The notes: generated by a model not told the origin, from the sequence alone. 64,000 bases of DNA from Vibrio diazotrophicus (GCF_038452265.1 NZ_CP151843.1:930001-994000); one strand, 5' to 3'. Shown: positions 52,092 through 62,647, numbered from the stretch's first letter. Program-made: numbers and translations.

Positions 52092-52814
52092 ATGAGTAGT
52101 ACAGTTTTGTCACGGCATTCATACACTGAATCAAAATCCCGTTCCTTCTGGCAAGGAACCATTGCCATGCTACCGTTGAGCGTGGCTGTTTTGCCTTGGG
52201 GGCTACTTGCAGGCTCGTTCGCTATTGATGCTGGATTAAATCCGTTTGAAAGTCAGGCGCTATCAGCAATTTTATTTGCTGGTTCAGCGCAACTTGTCGC
52301 AACCGGGATGATTAAAGCAGGTACAGGCCTGATGGCTATGTTGCTCACCACACTATTTATTACCTCTCGTCATGTTCTCTATAGTGTGTCGATGCGTAGT
52401 AAAATCAGTCCACTGCCAACTCGTTGGCGACTCATCCTCGGTTTTTTGTTGACCGATGAGTTGTTTGCGTTGTGCGGCCAACAGAAAGAGCAACATTTCA
52501 ACCGATGGTACGCGCTCGGTGCTGGATTAAGTTTCTATCTGATTTGGAACTTCGCGACACTCGTTGGTATTGTTGCTGGTAGTCACATCCCTTCACTGAA
52601 CGAACTAGGGCTGGAATTTGCTGTCGCGGCGACATTTATTGCAATCGTGATACCGAATATAAAGAGTTTGCCAATGGTTGTGTCTGTCTTGGTAGCAATA
52701 CTACTTTCAGTTAGCTTAACAGTAATCAATGTAGATGGCAGCCTTATGGTCGCTAGTGTCGGCGCGATGCTAGCGGGTTATGCTACAGAACAGTTGCAAG
52801 GGGTACGTGTATGA
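52092..52814 (+). CDS. azlC: AzlC-family amino acid exporter large subunit
   Basis: 240 residues with about six to eight helices. 'PLSVAVLPWGLLAGSFAIDAGLNPFESQALSAILFAGSAQL' and 'TLFITSRHVLYSVSM' are hallmarks of AzlC (YgaZ). With AzlD it exports branched-chain amino acids or related compounds. AGGATGA precedes the start and the stop overlaps azlD by four bases. Confidence 0.92.
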   Translation: MSSTVLSRHSYTESKSRSFWQGTIAMLPLSVAVLPWGLLAGSFAIDAGLNPFESQALSAILFAGSAQLVATGMIKAGTGLMAMLLTTLFITSRHVLYSVSMRSKISPLPTRWRLILGFLLTDELFALCGQQKEQHFNRWYALGAGLSFYLIWNFATLVGIVAGSHIPSLNELGLEFAVAATFIAIVIPNIKSLPMVVSVLVAILLSVSLTVINVDGSLMVASVGAMLAGYATEQLQGVRV

Positions 52815-53131
52815 TTATGTTATCAATATTTGCAATGACAGCATTAGTTTTCTTGAGCCGTTATGTGTTTCTAGAGCCTTTGTTGCCACTGCGTCTAAGC
52901 CCTAACCTACAACGTTTTTTAAGTTATTCTGGACCAGCAGTGCTTACCGCAATCTGGGCACCGATTGTATTTACCCATGAAAAATTGTTGTGGCTGGATA
53001 CCACGAATCCTTACATTTGGGCGTCCTTACTGGCAGGGATCCTTGCGTGGAAAACTAAAAATGTATTGCTTACAACAGTGGCTAGCATGGCGATATTTTT
53101 ATTGCTAAATCTGGTGTTATTTAGAGCTTAA
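52811..53131 (+). CDS. azlD: AzlD-family exporter small subunit
   Basis: 106 residues with three to four helices. 'ALVFLSRYVFLEPLLPLRLSPNLQRFLSYSGPAVLTAIWAP' is typical of AzlD (YgaH). It overlaps azlC by four bases (ATGA) and forms the exporter with it. Confidence 0.92.
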   Translation: MIMLSIFAMTALVFLSRYVFLEPLLPLRLSPNLQRFLSYSGPAVLTAIWAPIVFTHEKLLWLDTTNPYIWASLLAGILAWKTKNVLLTTVASMAIFLLLNLVLFRA

Positions 53132-53509
53132 CATCATAAAGCCGTACAAATTGCTAACAATATTTAACAAAAAAATCTAAGGGTTAATGTTTTGAATCCA
53201 GCACAGCTTAGTTCAATACAGTTATGCATGAGTTTTTTATATTGAAAAGTCAAAAACAAGAAAAGTACTTATATCCGTTTAAACTCAAAAAGGGGCATAT
53301 TTGTTTGTCATGCTCTAGTCTCATTTGTAACATTAGCCCTACCCTGATACTCAATAACACATATAAAACTTCAAGCACATGCTTTACTGTTCACTATACT
53401 TGTAAGTAAATAATAACCAATATCACTAATACGTTGTCAGCAAACAGGTTTAGGGCTTTTTCTTGATACAACCTTAGTTGCTGCAACTGAACTTGAAAGT
53501 GAATAGCTT
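53132..53509. other. intergenic region upstream of the hybrid kinase gene
   Basis: About 380 AT-rich bases, presumably with the promoter of the kinase operon. A 61-codon open frame at 53224-53409 has no ribosome binding site and no family resemblance and is not called. No other feature seen. Confidence 0.4.
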
Positions 53510-56476
53510 ATGAATCGTAAAGTTCTAAAGAACTCGGTTGGCAGCATAACAATTGATGTAAAAGGCTTTATAAAATCTTTTGACCCGATTGCGGAAGATA
53601 TTTTTGGTTATAAATTCCATGAAGTCATGAACCAAAATGTATCAATTCTTATGCCAGAGCCTTACCGTTCTCATCACAACGATTATCTGCACCGATATCT
53701 AGTAGATAATAATGCTCACATTATCGGACAAGGCAGAGAACTTCCCGCGATGAGAAAAGATGGGAGCACATTTCCCATGTGGTTAACCGTTAATCACGTA
53801 AAGATTGACACCACGAGCCTCTTTATTGGTTCCATTTTTGACTTAAGTGCACAGAAAGAAACCGAACGTGAACTGAGTCGAAGTGAAGAATTCTCGCGAG
53901 CAGTATTAGATACAGCAGTAAACCCTATCATTACCATTGATGCTAAAGGGAACATCAAGTCATTCAACAAGTCAGCGGAAACCTTTCTCGGTTATTTAGA
54001 ACAAGACGTTGTTGGTAAGAATGTGAATATTCTGATGCCAGAACCCTATCACTCTATGCATGATGGCTACCTATCAAACTATCTAAGCAGCGGGTCACCC
54101 AAAATCATTGGTACTGGACGTGAAGTTCTAGCAAGACGAAAAGACGGTAGACAAGTTCCTATTCATTTATCTGTTGGGGAAATGAATATGGGAGAGGAGA
54201 AAATGTTTGTTGGGATCATGACGGACATTTCCGAACAAAAAGCAGTAGAGCAAGAACTTCTCCACCATAGAGAGAAGCTTGAGGAGTTAGTGAGCATAGC
54301 AACCAAGGAAGTGGAAGCGATCATTGAAACTGCAGCAAATGGCATTTTTACCATGGATAAGAATGGCATCATAATGGTCTTCAACCCACTGGCTCAGGAA
54401 CTTTTTGGATGGCAAGAACACGATATTGTTGGACGTCATTTCAGTACTCTTTTTGCTGGGGACTGCGAGACCGACAGTTTACTCGCATTGAATAATGCAG
54501 CGATCAGCGATCGGCAAAAAGGATTAGAAGTCACAGCCAAAAACAAACAAGGAAGACTATTCCCAGCGTTTATTGCTATTGGTCATCAAGAGTTTAAAAA
54601 CGGTCATCATCTCTTCGTCGCATTCATTCGAGACATTACTGAGCAAAAGCGTAAGGAAGCCGAACTTAAACTTGCCAAAGAATCAGCAGAAAAAGCAGCA
54701 AAAGTAAAATCGGCCTTTCTCGCCAATATGAGCCATGAAATCCGTACGCCGATGAATGCCATTATCGGCTTTTCAGACATCATTAAACAGTCCAAAGAAC
54801 TAAGCCCTCAGCTTTCTGAATACATGGATATTATTGTCTCTTCATCAAAATCGTTACTTTCTTTGATTGACGATATTTTAGATGTATCAAAGTTAGAAAG
54901 TGGGCACTACACCTTAGACAATGTTTGTTTCCACTTACCCAATGCTGTCGCAGACTCAATGAAGATGTTGCATCACAAAGCTTCAGAGAAAGGACTCTCC
55001 TTCAGTATTCACTATGACACTAGACTGCCTAAACGCTTCATCGGTGACCCAAATCGCCTACGACAGATACTAGTTAACTTAGTCGGAAATGCCATTAAGT
55101 TCACAGAGAAAGGAACTGTCTCAATAAATATTTTGAAGGGAGATAAACAGGAAGAGCTATTATTTTCGATTACGGATACGGGGATTGGTATGACAGAAGA
55201 GCAGATAAACGTTGTCTTCGACTCTTTTGTTCAAGCTGACAGTTCAATTAGCCGGCGTTTTGGTGGTACAGGTTTAGGAACAACCATCTGTAAACAACTT
55301 GTTGAGATGATGGCTGGAAAAATTTGGGTTCGAAGTGAATTGGGAAAAGGTACGAAAGTTTCCTTTACCTGCCGATTACCCGTCTCTGAAAAAAATATCG
55401 AGTGTCTCTACGACGAACTTACGTCCGATAAGCTCTCAGATTACATTTCTCCAAGAGTATTTCGCATTCTTGTCGCCGAGGACATACCAGAGAATGCCAC
55501 TTTAGTTATGTTAAGACTTGAGCAACAAGGACATTCCGTCGTTTGGGCTAAAAACGGCATTGAGGCTATCGATTTGTTCAAACAGAATTCTTTCGATCTC
55601 ATACTGATGGATGTGATGATGCCCGTAATGGATGGACTGGATGCAACTCGCCATATTCGACAACTCGAAATCAATTCATCAGACAAAATCCCAATTATTG
55701 CGCTTACCGCTAGTGTCTTTAATGAAGAATACGAAAAATGCATGGCGTCCGGCATGGACTGTATCGAAGCGAAACCTATCGATTTCAATCATCTTTTGAT
55801 GACCATAGAACAATGTGTTGCCGCACACAAAGGGAAAAGTCATACAAAAATGACCATTGAACCGACGATAGAATCGACCATCGATTTCTCTGTGGTCGGG
55901 TCTGTTGCCGATGTCAGTGCGGCACTTAGAAACTGGCGAGACCCGCTTACTTACGCACAAGCTCTCCAATCATTTGCTTCAACACATGCTGATGATACAA
56001 AGCGATTAACTCAATTGATTAAAGACAACAACGACACGGATGCTTACCTGCTCACCCATGCACTAAAAGGCGTGTCAGGAAATCTGATGTTGCTTGATGT
56101 GGCATCTAGCTGTATTCATATCAACCACGAACTCAAAGGCAATAACCGTTCAAAGCTAACGGACAAATTGAAGAGTCTTGATGTCTTTTTGCTAAAAGCA
56201 GTCAATGCTATCAATAAATTGCAAATTGCATCTCCACAAGATGTGCAATTGAAAACGTATAACCAAACTGCCGTTTTTGCCCTTTTGGAGCAGTTCCAGC
56301 AATCTCTTGAACTGCTCAATCCAGACGATGTTGAACCTGTTTTGAAAGAACTGGAACAATATTTGGGTGCTAAAATGTTGTCCCCTATAAAACAAGAAGT
56401 TCTCAGATATGATTTTGATGCTGCTTTAGAAAAAGTTCAGGAACTACAAGCTCATCTACTCAACGACTTGGAATAG
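53510..56476 (+). CDS. hybrid sensor histidine kinase (three PAS, HisKA, HATPase, receiver, HPt)
   Basis: 988 residues, no obvious membrane segment. Three PAS domains (about 5-115, 128-240, 265-385); the first two share 'GYKFHEVMNQNVSILMPEPY'-like text with the FixL pattern 'NILMPEPYHSMHDGYL', suggesting haem-type PAS domains. HisKA has His409 in 'MSHEIRTPMN'; ATPase motifs are 'NLVGNAIKFT', 'DTGIGM' and 'RFGGTGLGT'. The receiver has Asp701 ('LMDVMMPVMDG') and the HPt His850 ('THALKGVSGN'). Phosphotransfer to the HD-GYP protein encoded four bases downstream is likely. Confidence 0.92.
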   Translation: MNRKVLKNSVGSITIDVKGFIKSFDPIAEDIFGYKFHEVMNQNVSILMPEPYRSHHNDYLHRYLVDNNAHIIGQGRELPAMRKDGSTFPMWLTVNHVKIDTTSLFIGSIFDLSAQKETERELSRSEEFSRAVLDTAVNPIITIDAKGNIKSFNKSAETFLGYLEQDVVGKNVNILMPEPYHSMHDGYLSNYLSSGSPKIIGTGREVLARRKDGRQVPIHLSVGEMNMGEEKMFVGIMTDISEQKAVEQELLHHREKLEELVSIATKEVEAIIETAANGIFTMDKNGIIMVFNPLAQELFGWQEHDIVGRHFSTLFAGDCETDSLLALNNAAISDRQKGLEVTAKNKQGRLFPAFIAIGHQEFKNGHHLFVAFIRDITEQKRKEAELKLAKESAEKAAKVKSAFLANMSHEIRTPMNAIIGFSDIIKQSKELSPQLSEYMDIIVSSSKSLLSLIDDILDVSKLESGHYTLDNVCFHLPNAVADSMKMLHHKASEKGLSFSIHYDTRLPKRFIGDPNRLRQILVNLVGNAIKFTEKGTVSINILKGDKQEELLFSITDTGIGMTEEQINVVFDSFVQADSSISRRFGGTGLGTTICKQLVEMMAGKIWVRSELGKGTKVSFTCRLPVSEKNIECLYDELTSDKLSDYISPRVFRILVAEDIPENATLVMLRLEQQGHSVVWAKNGIEAIDLFKQNSFDLILMDVMMPVMDGLDATRHIRQLEINSSDKIPIIALTASVFNEEYEKCMASGMDCIEAKPIDFNHLLMTIEQCVAAHKGKSHTKMTIEPTIESTIDFSVVGSVADVSAALRNWRDPLTYAQALQSFASTHADDTKRLTQLIKDNNDTDAYLLTHALKGVSGNLMLLDVASSCIHINHELKGNNRSKLTDKLKSLDVFLLKAVNAINKLQIASPQDVQLKTYNQTAVFALLEQFQQSLELLNPDDVEPVLKELEQYLGAKMLSPIKQEVLRYDFDAALEKVQELQAHLLNDLE

Positions 56477-56480
56477 ATAG

Positions 56481-57506
56481 ATGAAGAAAAAATTACTCAT
56501 TGTTGATGATGAACCCACCAATCTCGATGTACTGAAACAGATTCTCTGCGACGAATACACGCTCGTTTTCGCTACGAATGGAGAAAAGGCATTAGACGTT
56601 GCAATCAACCATCTTCCTGACCTAATACTCTTAGATATCATGATGCCGAATGTCGATGGATATCAGGTCTGCCAACTGCTTAATCTCAATGATAAAACAA
56701 AATCCATACCTGTCATTTTCATCACAGCAATGAGCGACATTGAAGATGAGGCTAAAGGGTTTGATGTGGGTGCAGTTGATTATATATTGAAGCCAGTATC
56801 GGCTCCTATTGTAAAAAGACGCATTAAAAATCAATTATCATTGGTCAAACTTCAGCAACTTGAACAGACACAACATGCTACGACTTGCATGCTCGGCGTA
56901 GCGGGGCATTTCAATGATACCGATACAGGTGTCCATGTATGGAGAATGTCGGCCTACGCACGAATCATTGCACAGCAGATAGGTTGGGATCCAGAACTCG
57001 TACAACGCCTTGAACTCGCGTCCCCAATGCACGATACCGGCAAGATAGGCATACCCGATGAAATATTAAAAGCTCCGCGACAACTCTCCGCTGAAGAGTG
57101 GGTAATCATGAAAACGCATACCGAAATTGGTCATCAGATACTCAGTATGAGTCCAAATCCTCTCTTTCAAATGGCTTCAGAAATTGCGTTGTACCATCAC
57201 GAACGATGGGACGGTACGGGTTATCCAAGAGGACTAGCTGGGGAGGATATTCCCGAATGCGCAAGAATTGTCGCGATTGCTGACGTCTTTGACGCTTTAA
57301 CCATGAAGCGTGTATACAAAGCGCCTTGGACAACTGAAGATGCCATTCAAAAAATCATCGATGGTTCTGGTAGTCATTTTGACCCAAGATTGGTTCAAGC
57401 CTTTGAGGACTCAATTGAAAAAATATTGGAAACCAAAATGTTGTGGGATACCAAAGAATTTGACGAGAACTTGGCTTCGGATGGCTCCGAAAAGCACTCG
57501 GTTTAA
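56481..57506 (+). CDS. response regulator with HD-GYP cyclic-di-GMP phosphodiesterase domain
   Basis: 341 residues. A receiver domain (about 1-120) has 'LLIVDDEP', phospho-acceptor Asp52 in 'ILLDIMMPNVDGY' and 'DYILKPVSA'. The HD-GYP domain (about 140-330) has 'HDTGKIGIPDEIL', 'HTEIGH' and 'HHERWDGTGYPRGL', with all key residues present. It should hydrolyse cyclic-di-GMP under control of the hybrid kinase encoded just upstream. Confidence 0.93.
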   Translation: MKKKLLIVDDEPTNLDVLKQILCDEYTLVFATNGEKALDVAINHLPDLILLDIMMPNVDGYQVCQLLNLNDKTKSIPVIFITAMSDIEDEAKGFDVGAVDYILKPVSAPIVKRRIKNQLSLVKLQQLEQTQHATTCMLGVAGHFNDTDTGVHVWRMSAYARIIAQQIGWDPELVQRLELASPMHDTGKIGIPDEILKAPRQLSAEEWVIMKTHTEIGHQILSMSPNPLFQMASEIALYHHERWDGTGYPRGLAGEDIPECARIVAIADVFDALTMKRVYKAPWTTEDAIQKIIDGSGSHFDPRLVQAFEDSIEKILETKMLWDTKEFDENLASDGSEKHSV

Positions 57507-57588
57507 ACTCTAAAGTAGTTGCATCTTTATACAACTGCAAAGCAAGTCCGTTACGGGAACATTTGACATGACTGGAATACCAGCCTCT

Positions 57589-58794
57589 TCAATCCAAATT
57601 CTTATTTACATAAGCAATCGTATTGATAAATCGTTTTGACATTGACGGCGAAATTTTGTTGTGGTTCGACTGAAACTTGTCTACATAGCTCCAATTACCT
57701 TCTTCTAAGGATTTAACCAATAATAACAATTCACCGAGATCACCTTTGTACTCCAAAATAGCGTCAGTGATGTCTCGGTTCAAGTTTAAACTGGAGAGAA
57801 TCACGGGCATCTGCATGTCCATTAACGCATCGATAAGCGACAACATACCTGTGATATATGCTTTTCCGGTTTCAGCTCCTCCATGGAATTCCAACGCTAA
57901 CGTTTGAAGAAGATGTGCACGATATAATGAGCTAAGAAACAATGATTTTGGCTTGTTCTTCGGGCACATAGATATAATCAGATGCGATGAAAATCGCTTG
58001 AGCCTTTCTTTACCTAGATAACTCACTGCTTGATTAATTGAACTGATTTCTGCACGTACAGAAACTTGACTATTGACATAGTTGAACAATCGAATTGTTA
58101 GGGATGGACTCTTAGCGATAATTTTTTCAATGGTGTCGACAGAAAACTCTGTCTTAGTGATTTCTTGCAGAAGCTCTATGTTTGCTTTGAACACTTCATC
58201 GAGTTTATTGTGTTTGATTAATTGCGGTTTAGAGAAAAAATAGCCTTGAAAGAGATCAAAGCCTAACCCCTTGGCTTCTTCATATTCTTCATACGTTTCA
58301 ACTTTTTCTGCTAATAACTTTTTATTGCGCTGTTTCAACTCAATGGCAAAATGTTTAATTTGGTTTAACGGGCAGGCTCGTATATCGAACTTTATGATAT
58401 CTGCAACGTCAATAAACGGACTCCAACGTTTATCACTAAAACAGAAGTCATCGAGTGCAACAATGTAATCATTCGCTTTAAGAGATTGTAAAGCATGCAA
58501 AAGATCTGCGTCAGGCTGACAGGTTTCCAATACCTCAACGATATACTGGTCGTTTGGGAACTCTAACGGCAGTTCATTAATTAGATCATCGTAATCAAAG
58601 TTCACAAACCCCAATTTTTGATCGAGTAATACCCCTTGATAAGTCAAATGCTGTTCAACAAATAGGCGTTCGGTGATGCCATAGGTCATCCCATTCGGAA
58701 ATGCATTACTTGGTCCATCACGATAAAGTAATTCATAACCATAAATGTCTAAATTTCTGTCAAAAATGGGCTGCCTTGCTACATAACTGAACAT
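57589..58794 (-). CDS. EAL-HDOD protein (YuxH/CdgJ-like)
   Basis: 401 residues. It starts 'MFSYVARQPIFDRNLDIYGYELLYRDG', the usual start of YuxH-like proteins. The EAL domain is degenerate: 'YELLYRDG' replaces the EAL signature and 'LDDFCFSDKR' replaces DDFGTG, so phosphodiesterase activity is unlikely. An HDOD domain covers about 195-395. Vibrio homologues (CdgJ) affect motility and biofilm. It converges with the HD-GYP gene. Confidence 0.88.
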   Translation of the reverse strand: MFSYVARQPIFDRNLDIYGYELLYRDGPSNAFPNGMTYGITERLFVEQHLTYQGVLLDQKLGFVNFDYDDLINELPLEFPNDQYIVEVLETCQPDADLLHALQSLKANDYIVALDDFCFSDKRWSPFIDVADIIKFDIRACPLNQIKHFAIELKQRNKKLLAEKVETYEEYEEAKGLGFDLFQGYFFSKPQLIKHNKLDEVFKANIELLQEITKTEFSVDTIEKIIAKSPSLTIRLFNYVNSQVSVRAEISSINQAVSYLGKERLKRFSSHLIISMCPKNKPKSLFLSSLYRAHLLQTLALEFHGGAETGKAYITGMLSLIDALMDMQMPVILSSLNLNRDITDAILEYKGDLGELLLLVKSLEEGNWSYVDKFQSNHNKISPSMSKRFINTIAYVNKNLD

Positions 58795-59317
58795 AGTTCG
58801 CTACACCTTACACTCGCTGATGCTGATCACTTATGAGATGTAACTCGAAGAAAACACAAAAACCAACTAGAAGTTTTGAATACCATGATGAAAAGCTATT
58901 TCACATAACTTGTACGTGATAGGTATCGACTAAAGATGCTTAACATTTCATTGGTTACAGTATGACATCTCTTAGCCTACATCGATCTAGTACCAAAAAC
59001 CGCAACCATACGAAGGCATTTAAAACGACCACTTGGTTATAAATTTACTTAGGATTGAACTCGAGAGAGCAAACAAAGAAAACTTGTCCCATGCAAATTT
59101 TATTGAAGCGTCACATATCAAATACCACGAATATCTTCTCGAAAGTTTCAGAGCTTTTTATCAGTATCTCTGACAATCAAGTCTAAACTCTCATAGATGG
59201 AAAGTACCTTCTGCTGCCACTAAACAAGGCAATACTATCTTTTCTCATAGTGCTTTTGGGCAGATATATAACCATTTATGGATACTGGCCTTTAAACTCT
59301 TTAACCATATTGATGTG
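58795..59317. other. intergenic region with no recognised gene
   Basis: About 520 bases. It should hold the promoter of the EAL-HDOD gene on the minus strand. No hairpin, repeat or coding region was recognised. Confidence 0.4.
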
Positions 59318-59524
59318 TTATGCGTTTGCATGTAACCATATAAGTATGTCATTTGGCATTGGATTATTTTTCAAATGCAGCCAGAGATGATCAAAAGACA
59401 AAGTCGTTAAATATAACGCAACGCTTTCATCTCCAAATTCGTCTGTTAGCTCCCTTAGTAATAATTCTGAATACTTGTCTACTAACTCATCATAATCTTT
59501 AAGTTTTATACTGAACTCTTTCAT
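59318..59524 (-). CDS. small hypothetical protein
   Basis: 68 residues from the ATG at 59524 ('MKEFSIKLKDYDELVDKYSELLLREL'); an ATG three codons upstream is also possible. The product is acidic and helical, without signal or membrane segments. The ribosome binding site is weak. No family is recognised and expression is uncertain. Confidence 0.45.
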   Translation of the reverse strand: MKEFSIKLKDYDELVDKYSELLLRELTDEFGDESVALYLTTLSFDHLWLHLKNNPMPNDILIWLHANA

Positions 59525-59831
59525 CAGACACATTTTACAAGTATCGCTTCCTTAACAAAGCTCATTGAAAGTATCAATTACCTTCTTCATAGCAAAGTGT
59601 AATATGAAATTTATGCTATAACAAAACCATTACCTTGGTGTAGATAGTACTTGGCGCAAATTCCTATCCATGAGCAAACTCAGTATCCCAACCATATCCT
59701 GATTCACATAACCAAAAGTAGACCAATTGATGATAAAAGAAATATGACTTAATTCTTCGACTAAGAAACTTTGAACATTTCTGTATTACACGCTGAATCA
59801 GAACACTTATAGATAACGACATCTCTATTTC
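59525..59831. other. intergenic region with no recognised gene
   Basis: About 300 AT-rich bases between the small hypothetical gene and the GGDEF gene, both on the minus strand. Nothing recognised. Confidence 0.35.
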
Positions 59832-61394
59832 TCATTGGGAGGCATGCATCTCTGTACGATTTCGGCCTTTACGCTTAGCTTCATATAACGCATTGTCTGC
59901 ATGTTTTATCGCTTCGTGAACAGATTCCGTTTGTCCTTGCCAATAAGAAACACCAATTGAAATGGTCACACGACCAACAGTCTCAAAATCAAAAACTTCG
60001 ATAGAACGACGTATCCGCTCTGCAACATCAAAGGCTTGCACGGAATCTGTATTAGCAAGGAAAATAACAAACTCTTCCCCACCAGAGCGGCAGACGATGT
60101 CTTGGGTTCTTGCTTGAACTGTCATTTTTTTACCCACATTTATTATTAACTCGTCACCAACATCATGACCGAAGGTGTCATTGACCCTCTTAAAATGGTC
60201 AATGTCCAAGGCCAATAACGAAAATGGCCTATTCTGCTCCCTAAATTGCTCAATCGCTTTATCAAGGCCTCTACGATTGAGTAATCCCGTCATGGCATCG
60301 GTCAACGTGTCAGAATGTAGCTTATCAATGGTATTCGATACGATACTAAAGGCATTCAAAAAGCTCCGTCTTAAATGCTTAACTTCAAAATACCACGCGT
60401 TGATTCGTGTTAAATTTGATACCGTGGATTGATAATTTTCAACATGAGTGACGGCGTTAGCTAGCTGTCTTAGCGGTCGTGTAATAAATACAGAAAAACC
60501 CCAAATCAACAACAACGTCACTAAACCAAGTGGTAGTCCCTCCAACATAACGTCATACATTTGTTTATCAAGGCTTTCTAGGGCGTTACTCTTCGGCTTC
60601 TGTACCACCACACCCCATCTGGAATTGTTAACAGGGGCATAGCCCGCTAACATATCAATTCCCTGTGAGTTGATAATTTCAGCGTACCCATCTTCACCGT
60701 TGATAACGGCAGTGATCGCCGCGTTATTTTTGATAACTTGTCCAATTCGCCTTTCATCAGGGTGGAAAATGATGGTCCCGTTCCGGTCAACCACATACAT
60801 ATAGGAGCCATCACGATAGCTATGTTTACCTAAAATCGTATTTAAGATGTTTGCCTTATCAAGATACAATGTACCACTGATATACCCCAGATAGTCTCCG
60901 GTTTCAGCGTAAATTGGATGGGAAATGCTGGTAATATAATTACCCGAAGGTGATACAAAAGGGTCTGTGATGAGAGGCGCTCTGGCATTCAAAGATTGAC
61001 GAGCAGGCTCTTGCGTTAAGACCACGCCTTTCATTGCTAATGTCTCTGGCGATATCGCAATGATGGTGCTTTCTGTATCCACAATAACCACTGAATTAAA
61101 AGAGTTTGTCTGCAATCTCAAACGGTCGACTTCTCGGTCTAATGCTTGAATATTGCCCATCTTATCTCTCAGATTATTAGCACTGAAATTCAGTTGTGAC
61201 ATTGCTGAATTAATGAAAGTATCCGTCATGCTTGCCATTTTTTCTGCGTAGACCCAGTTCGACTCCATCGTATTGTTAAGTATTAAGGCTCTCTGTACTC
61301 GGTACACCGAATACAAAGCATTCAGTAACGTGATGGCAACACTGAACATGCATAAAAGCAAAATCAATTTTCTTAAATTTAATTTATTCAACAT
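59832..61394 (-). CDS. membrane diguanylate cyclase with dCache sensor
   Basis: 520 residues. A transmembrane helix at about 10-30, a double-Cache periplasmic domain (to about 280), a second helix near 283-303, and a C-terminal GGDEF domain with 'RSGGEEFVIFL', an active-type signature. Also 'DIDHFKRVNDTFGHDVGDELI' is intact. It should make cyclic-di-GMP in response to an extracellular small molecule. Ligand unknown. Confidence 0.93.
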   Translation of the reverse strand: MLNKLNLRKLILLLCMFSVAITLLNALYSVYRVQRALILNNTMESNWVYAEKMASMTDTFINSAMSQLNFSANNLRDKMGNIQALDREVDRLRLQTNSFNSVVIVDTESTIIAISPETLAMKGVVLTQEPARQSLNARAPLITDPFVSPSGNYITSISHPIYAETGDYLGYISGTLYLDKANILNTILGKHSYRDGSYMYVVDRNGTIIFHPDERRIGQVIKNNAAITAVINGEDGYAEIINSQGIDMLAGYAPVNNSRWGVVVQKPKSNALESLDKQMYDVMLEGLPLGLVTLLLIWGFSVFITRPLRQLANAVTHVENYQSTVSNLTRINAWYFEVKHLRRSFLNAFSIVSNTIDKLHSDTLTDAMTGLLNRRGLDKAIEQFREQNRPFSLLALDIDHFKRVNDTFGHDVGDELIINVGKKMTVQARTQDIVCRSGGEEFVIFLANTDSVQAFDVAERIRRSIEVFDFETVGRVTISIGVSYWQGQTESVHEAIKHADNALYEAKRKGRNRTEMHASQ

Positions 61395-61726
61395 TTAACT
61401 CGATTGACTCCAACCCATCATTCGGTAAGAAGGTTAGACTTACACACTTCCACATAAAAGAAATGCATCAAAAAGAATTCTAAGAATGTGACAACAATGC
61501 GAACGTTTCGAAATGTCGCCAATTTAACAAAAAAACAATGTTTTATCATGTCAGTTGAATAGTGTTTCACCTAAACATGCCATTACCAAATGGTGCTCGA
61601 AAGGGGGAAATAGGGGACTCTCACCTTTTATTACACTTCTAAGGAATGTGTTTTCTCAGGGCAATACCTTGCGAATACTTTATCTAGTTTAGAGAATTGT
61701 AAATCAATTAAAATATGGGAACTTTA
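61395..61726. other. intergenic region upstream of the dCache-GGDEF gene
   Basis: About 330 bases between the binding-protein operon, which ends at 61727 on the minus strand, and the start of the cyclase gene. It should hold the cyclase promoter. No hairpin terminator of note, repeat or gene was recognised. Confidence 0.4.
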
Positions 61727-62647
61727 TCATTTGTACCCTCCTGATATTAATGGCTCATCCAACTTCAATGCTATTTTGTTTCGATGAATAGCTTCTTCAG
61801 GAAGCCTTAAAAATCCATACTGATTCAGCGTTTCAGTATGACTTGGGGTAATCGTAAATTCTAAGACGCGTTGTTCGCTTTGACTCAACTCATTTCGGTA
61901 TGGAGGTAAGTCTACGTACATGTAGTAGACACTTGATAGAGGATATCTTCCTGAATAAATGGTTTCGATGTTCGCCTCTTGTAAATCACCAAATCTGTCG
62001 ATGATAGAAAGTATCTTACTGTCTTTCCACTTATCGTTATAGGTTACATAAACCATGGATGCAGCTTCACTGCCTAACTTATCAAGCAAATCATCTTCAT
62101 CAGCAACAAACTGAGTTAAAGAGTAAGTCCCTTTTGAACATTCCACCCAATCACTAAACCTCTGATGAATGTTAAACTCATCAGAGACTGCAAATGGAAG
62201 GACATACTGCTCACTTGCACTCTTGATTTCTCGAGGCCATTTAGCCGGAGTTATATCTTCATTACAGCCAAAAACCTTACCAATCTGACCAACTGTCATT
62301 GAAGTATTCGGGTTATCCTGATTGATCAAGATGGCGACAACATCAGCAGTTAGATAAAGCTGGGTAGGACGGTATCCTTTCAGGTTGTAAAACTTTGCGA
62401 CTTCTAAATCCGTCCATTTTTTTGAGGTGATGCCAATTTTGTATCGCCCCAAAAGCATGTCCCCCGGAATATCCTCACTGCCATATATTTCTGCATCAAT
62501 ACCCTGCTCACTCACCAGTTGGTTAGCTAAATCGGAGATATAGCTTTCAGCACCGATAATAGCTTTATCGTTGGAGGGCGACTCTTCAGCGAAGACAAAA
62601 AAGGGTATCAAAGCAAACAGACACAAACTTATACGTTTAATTTTCAT
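61727..62647 (-). CDS. PstS-like periplasmic substrate-binding protein
   Basis: 306 residues with a signal peptide at 1-20 ('FFVFA-EES'). The segment 'ILINQDNPNTSMTVGQIGKVFG' and 'VSDEFNIHQRFSDW' resemble phosphate-binding PstS-like domains, but no Pst transport genes are near and the last gene of the operon follows an OmpA lipoprotein. It overlaps that gene's end by 11 bases. A role as a binding or assembly protein linked to the secretion genes, rather than phosphate import, is inferred. Confidence 0.75.
   Translation of the reverse strand: MKIKRISLCLFALIPFFVFAEESPSNDKAIIGAESYISDLANQLVSEQGIDAEIYGSEDIPGDMLLGRYKIGITSKKWTDLEVAKFYNLKGYRPTQLYLTADVVAILINQDNPNTSMTVGQIGKVFGCNEDITPAKWPREIKSASEQYVLPFAVSDEFNIHQRFSDWVECSKGTYSLTQFVADEDDLLDKLGSEAASMVYVTYNDKWKDSKILSIIDRFGDLQEANIETIYSGRYPLSSVYYMYVDLPPYRNELSQSEQRVLEFTITPSHTETLNQYGFLRLPEEAIHRNKIALKLDEPLISGGYK

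Noticed and set aside
53224..53409. 61-codon frame before the hybrid kinase gene
   Set aside because: No ribosome binding site, no family resemblance, Cys/Ser/Thr composition typical of random AT-rich frames.
61727..62647. Phosphate ABC transporter binding protein
   Set aside because: No pstC, pstA or pstB nearby, and the gene is fused by overlap to a secretion-type OmpA gene.
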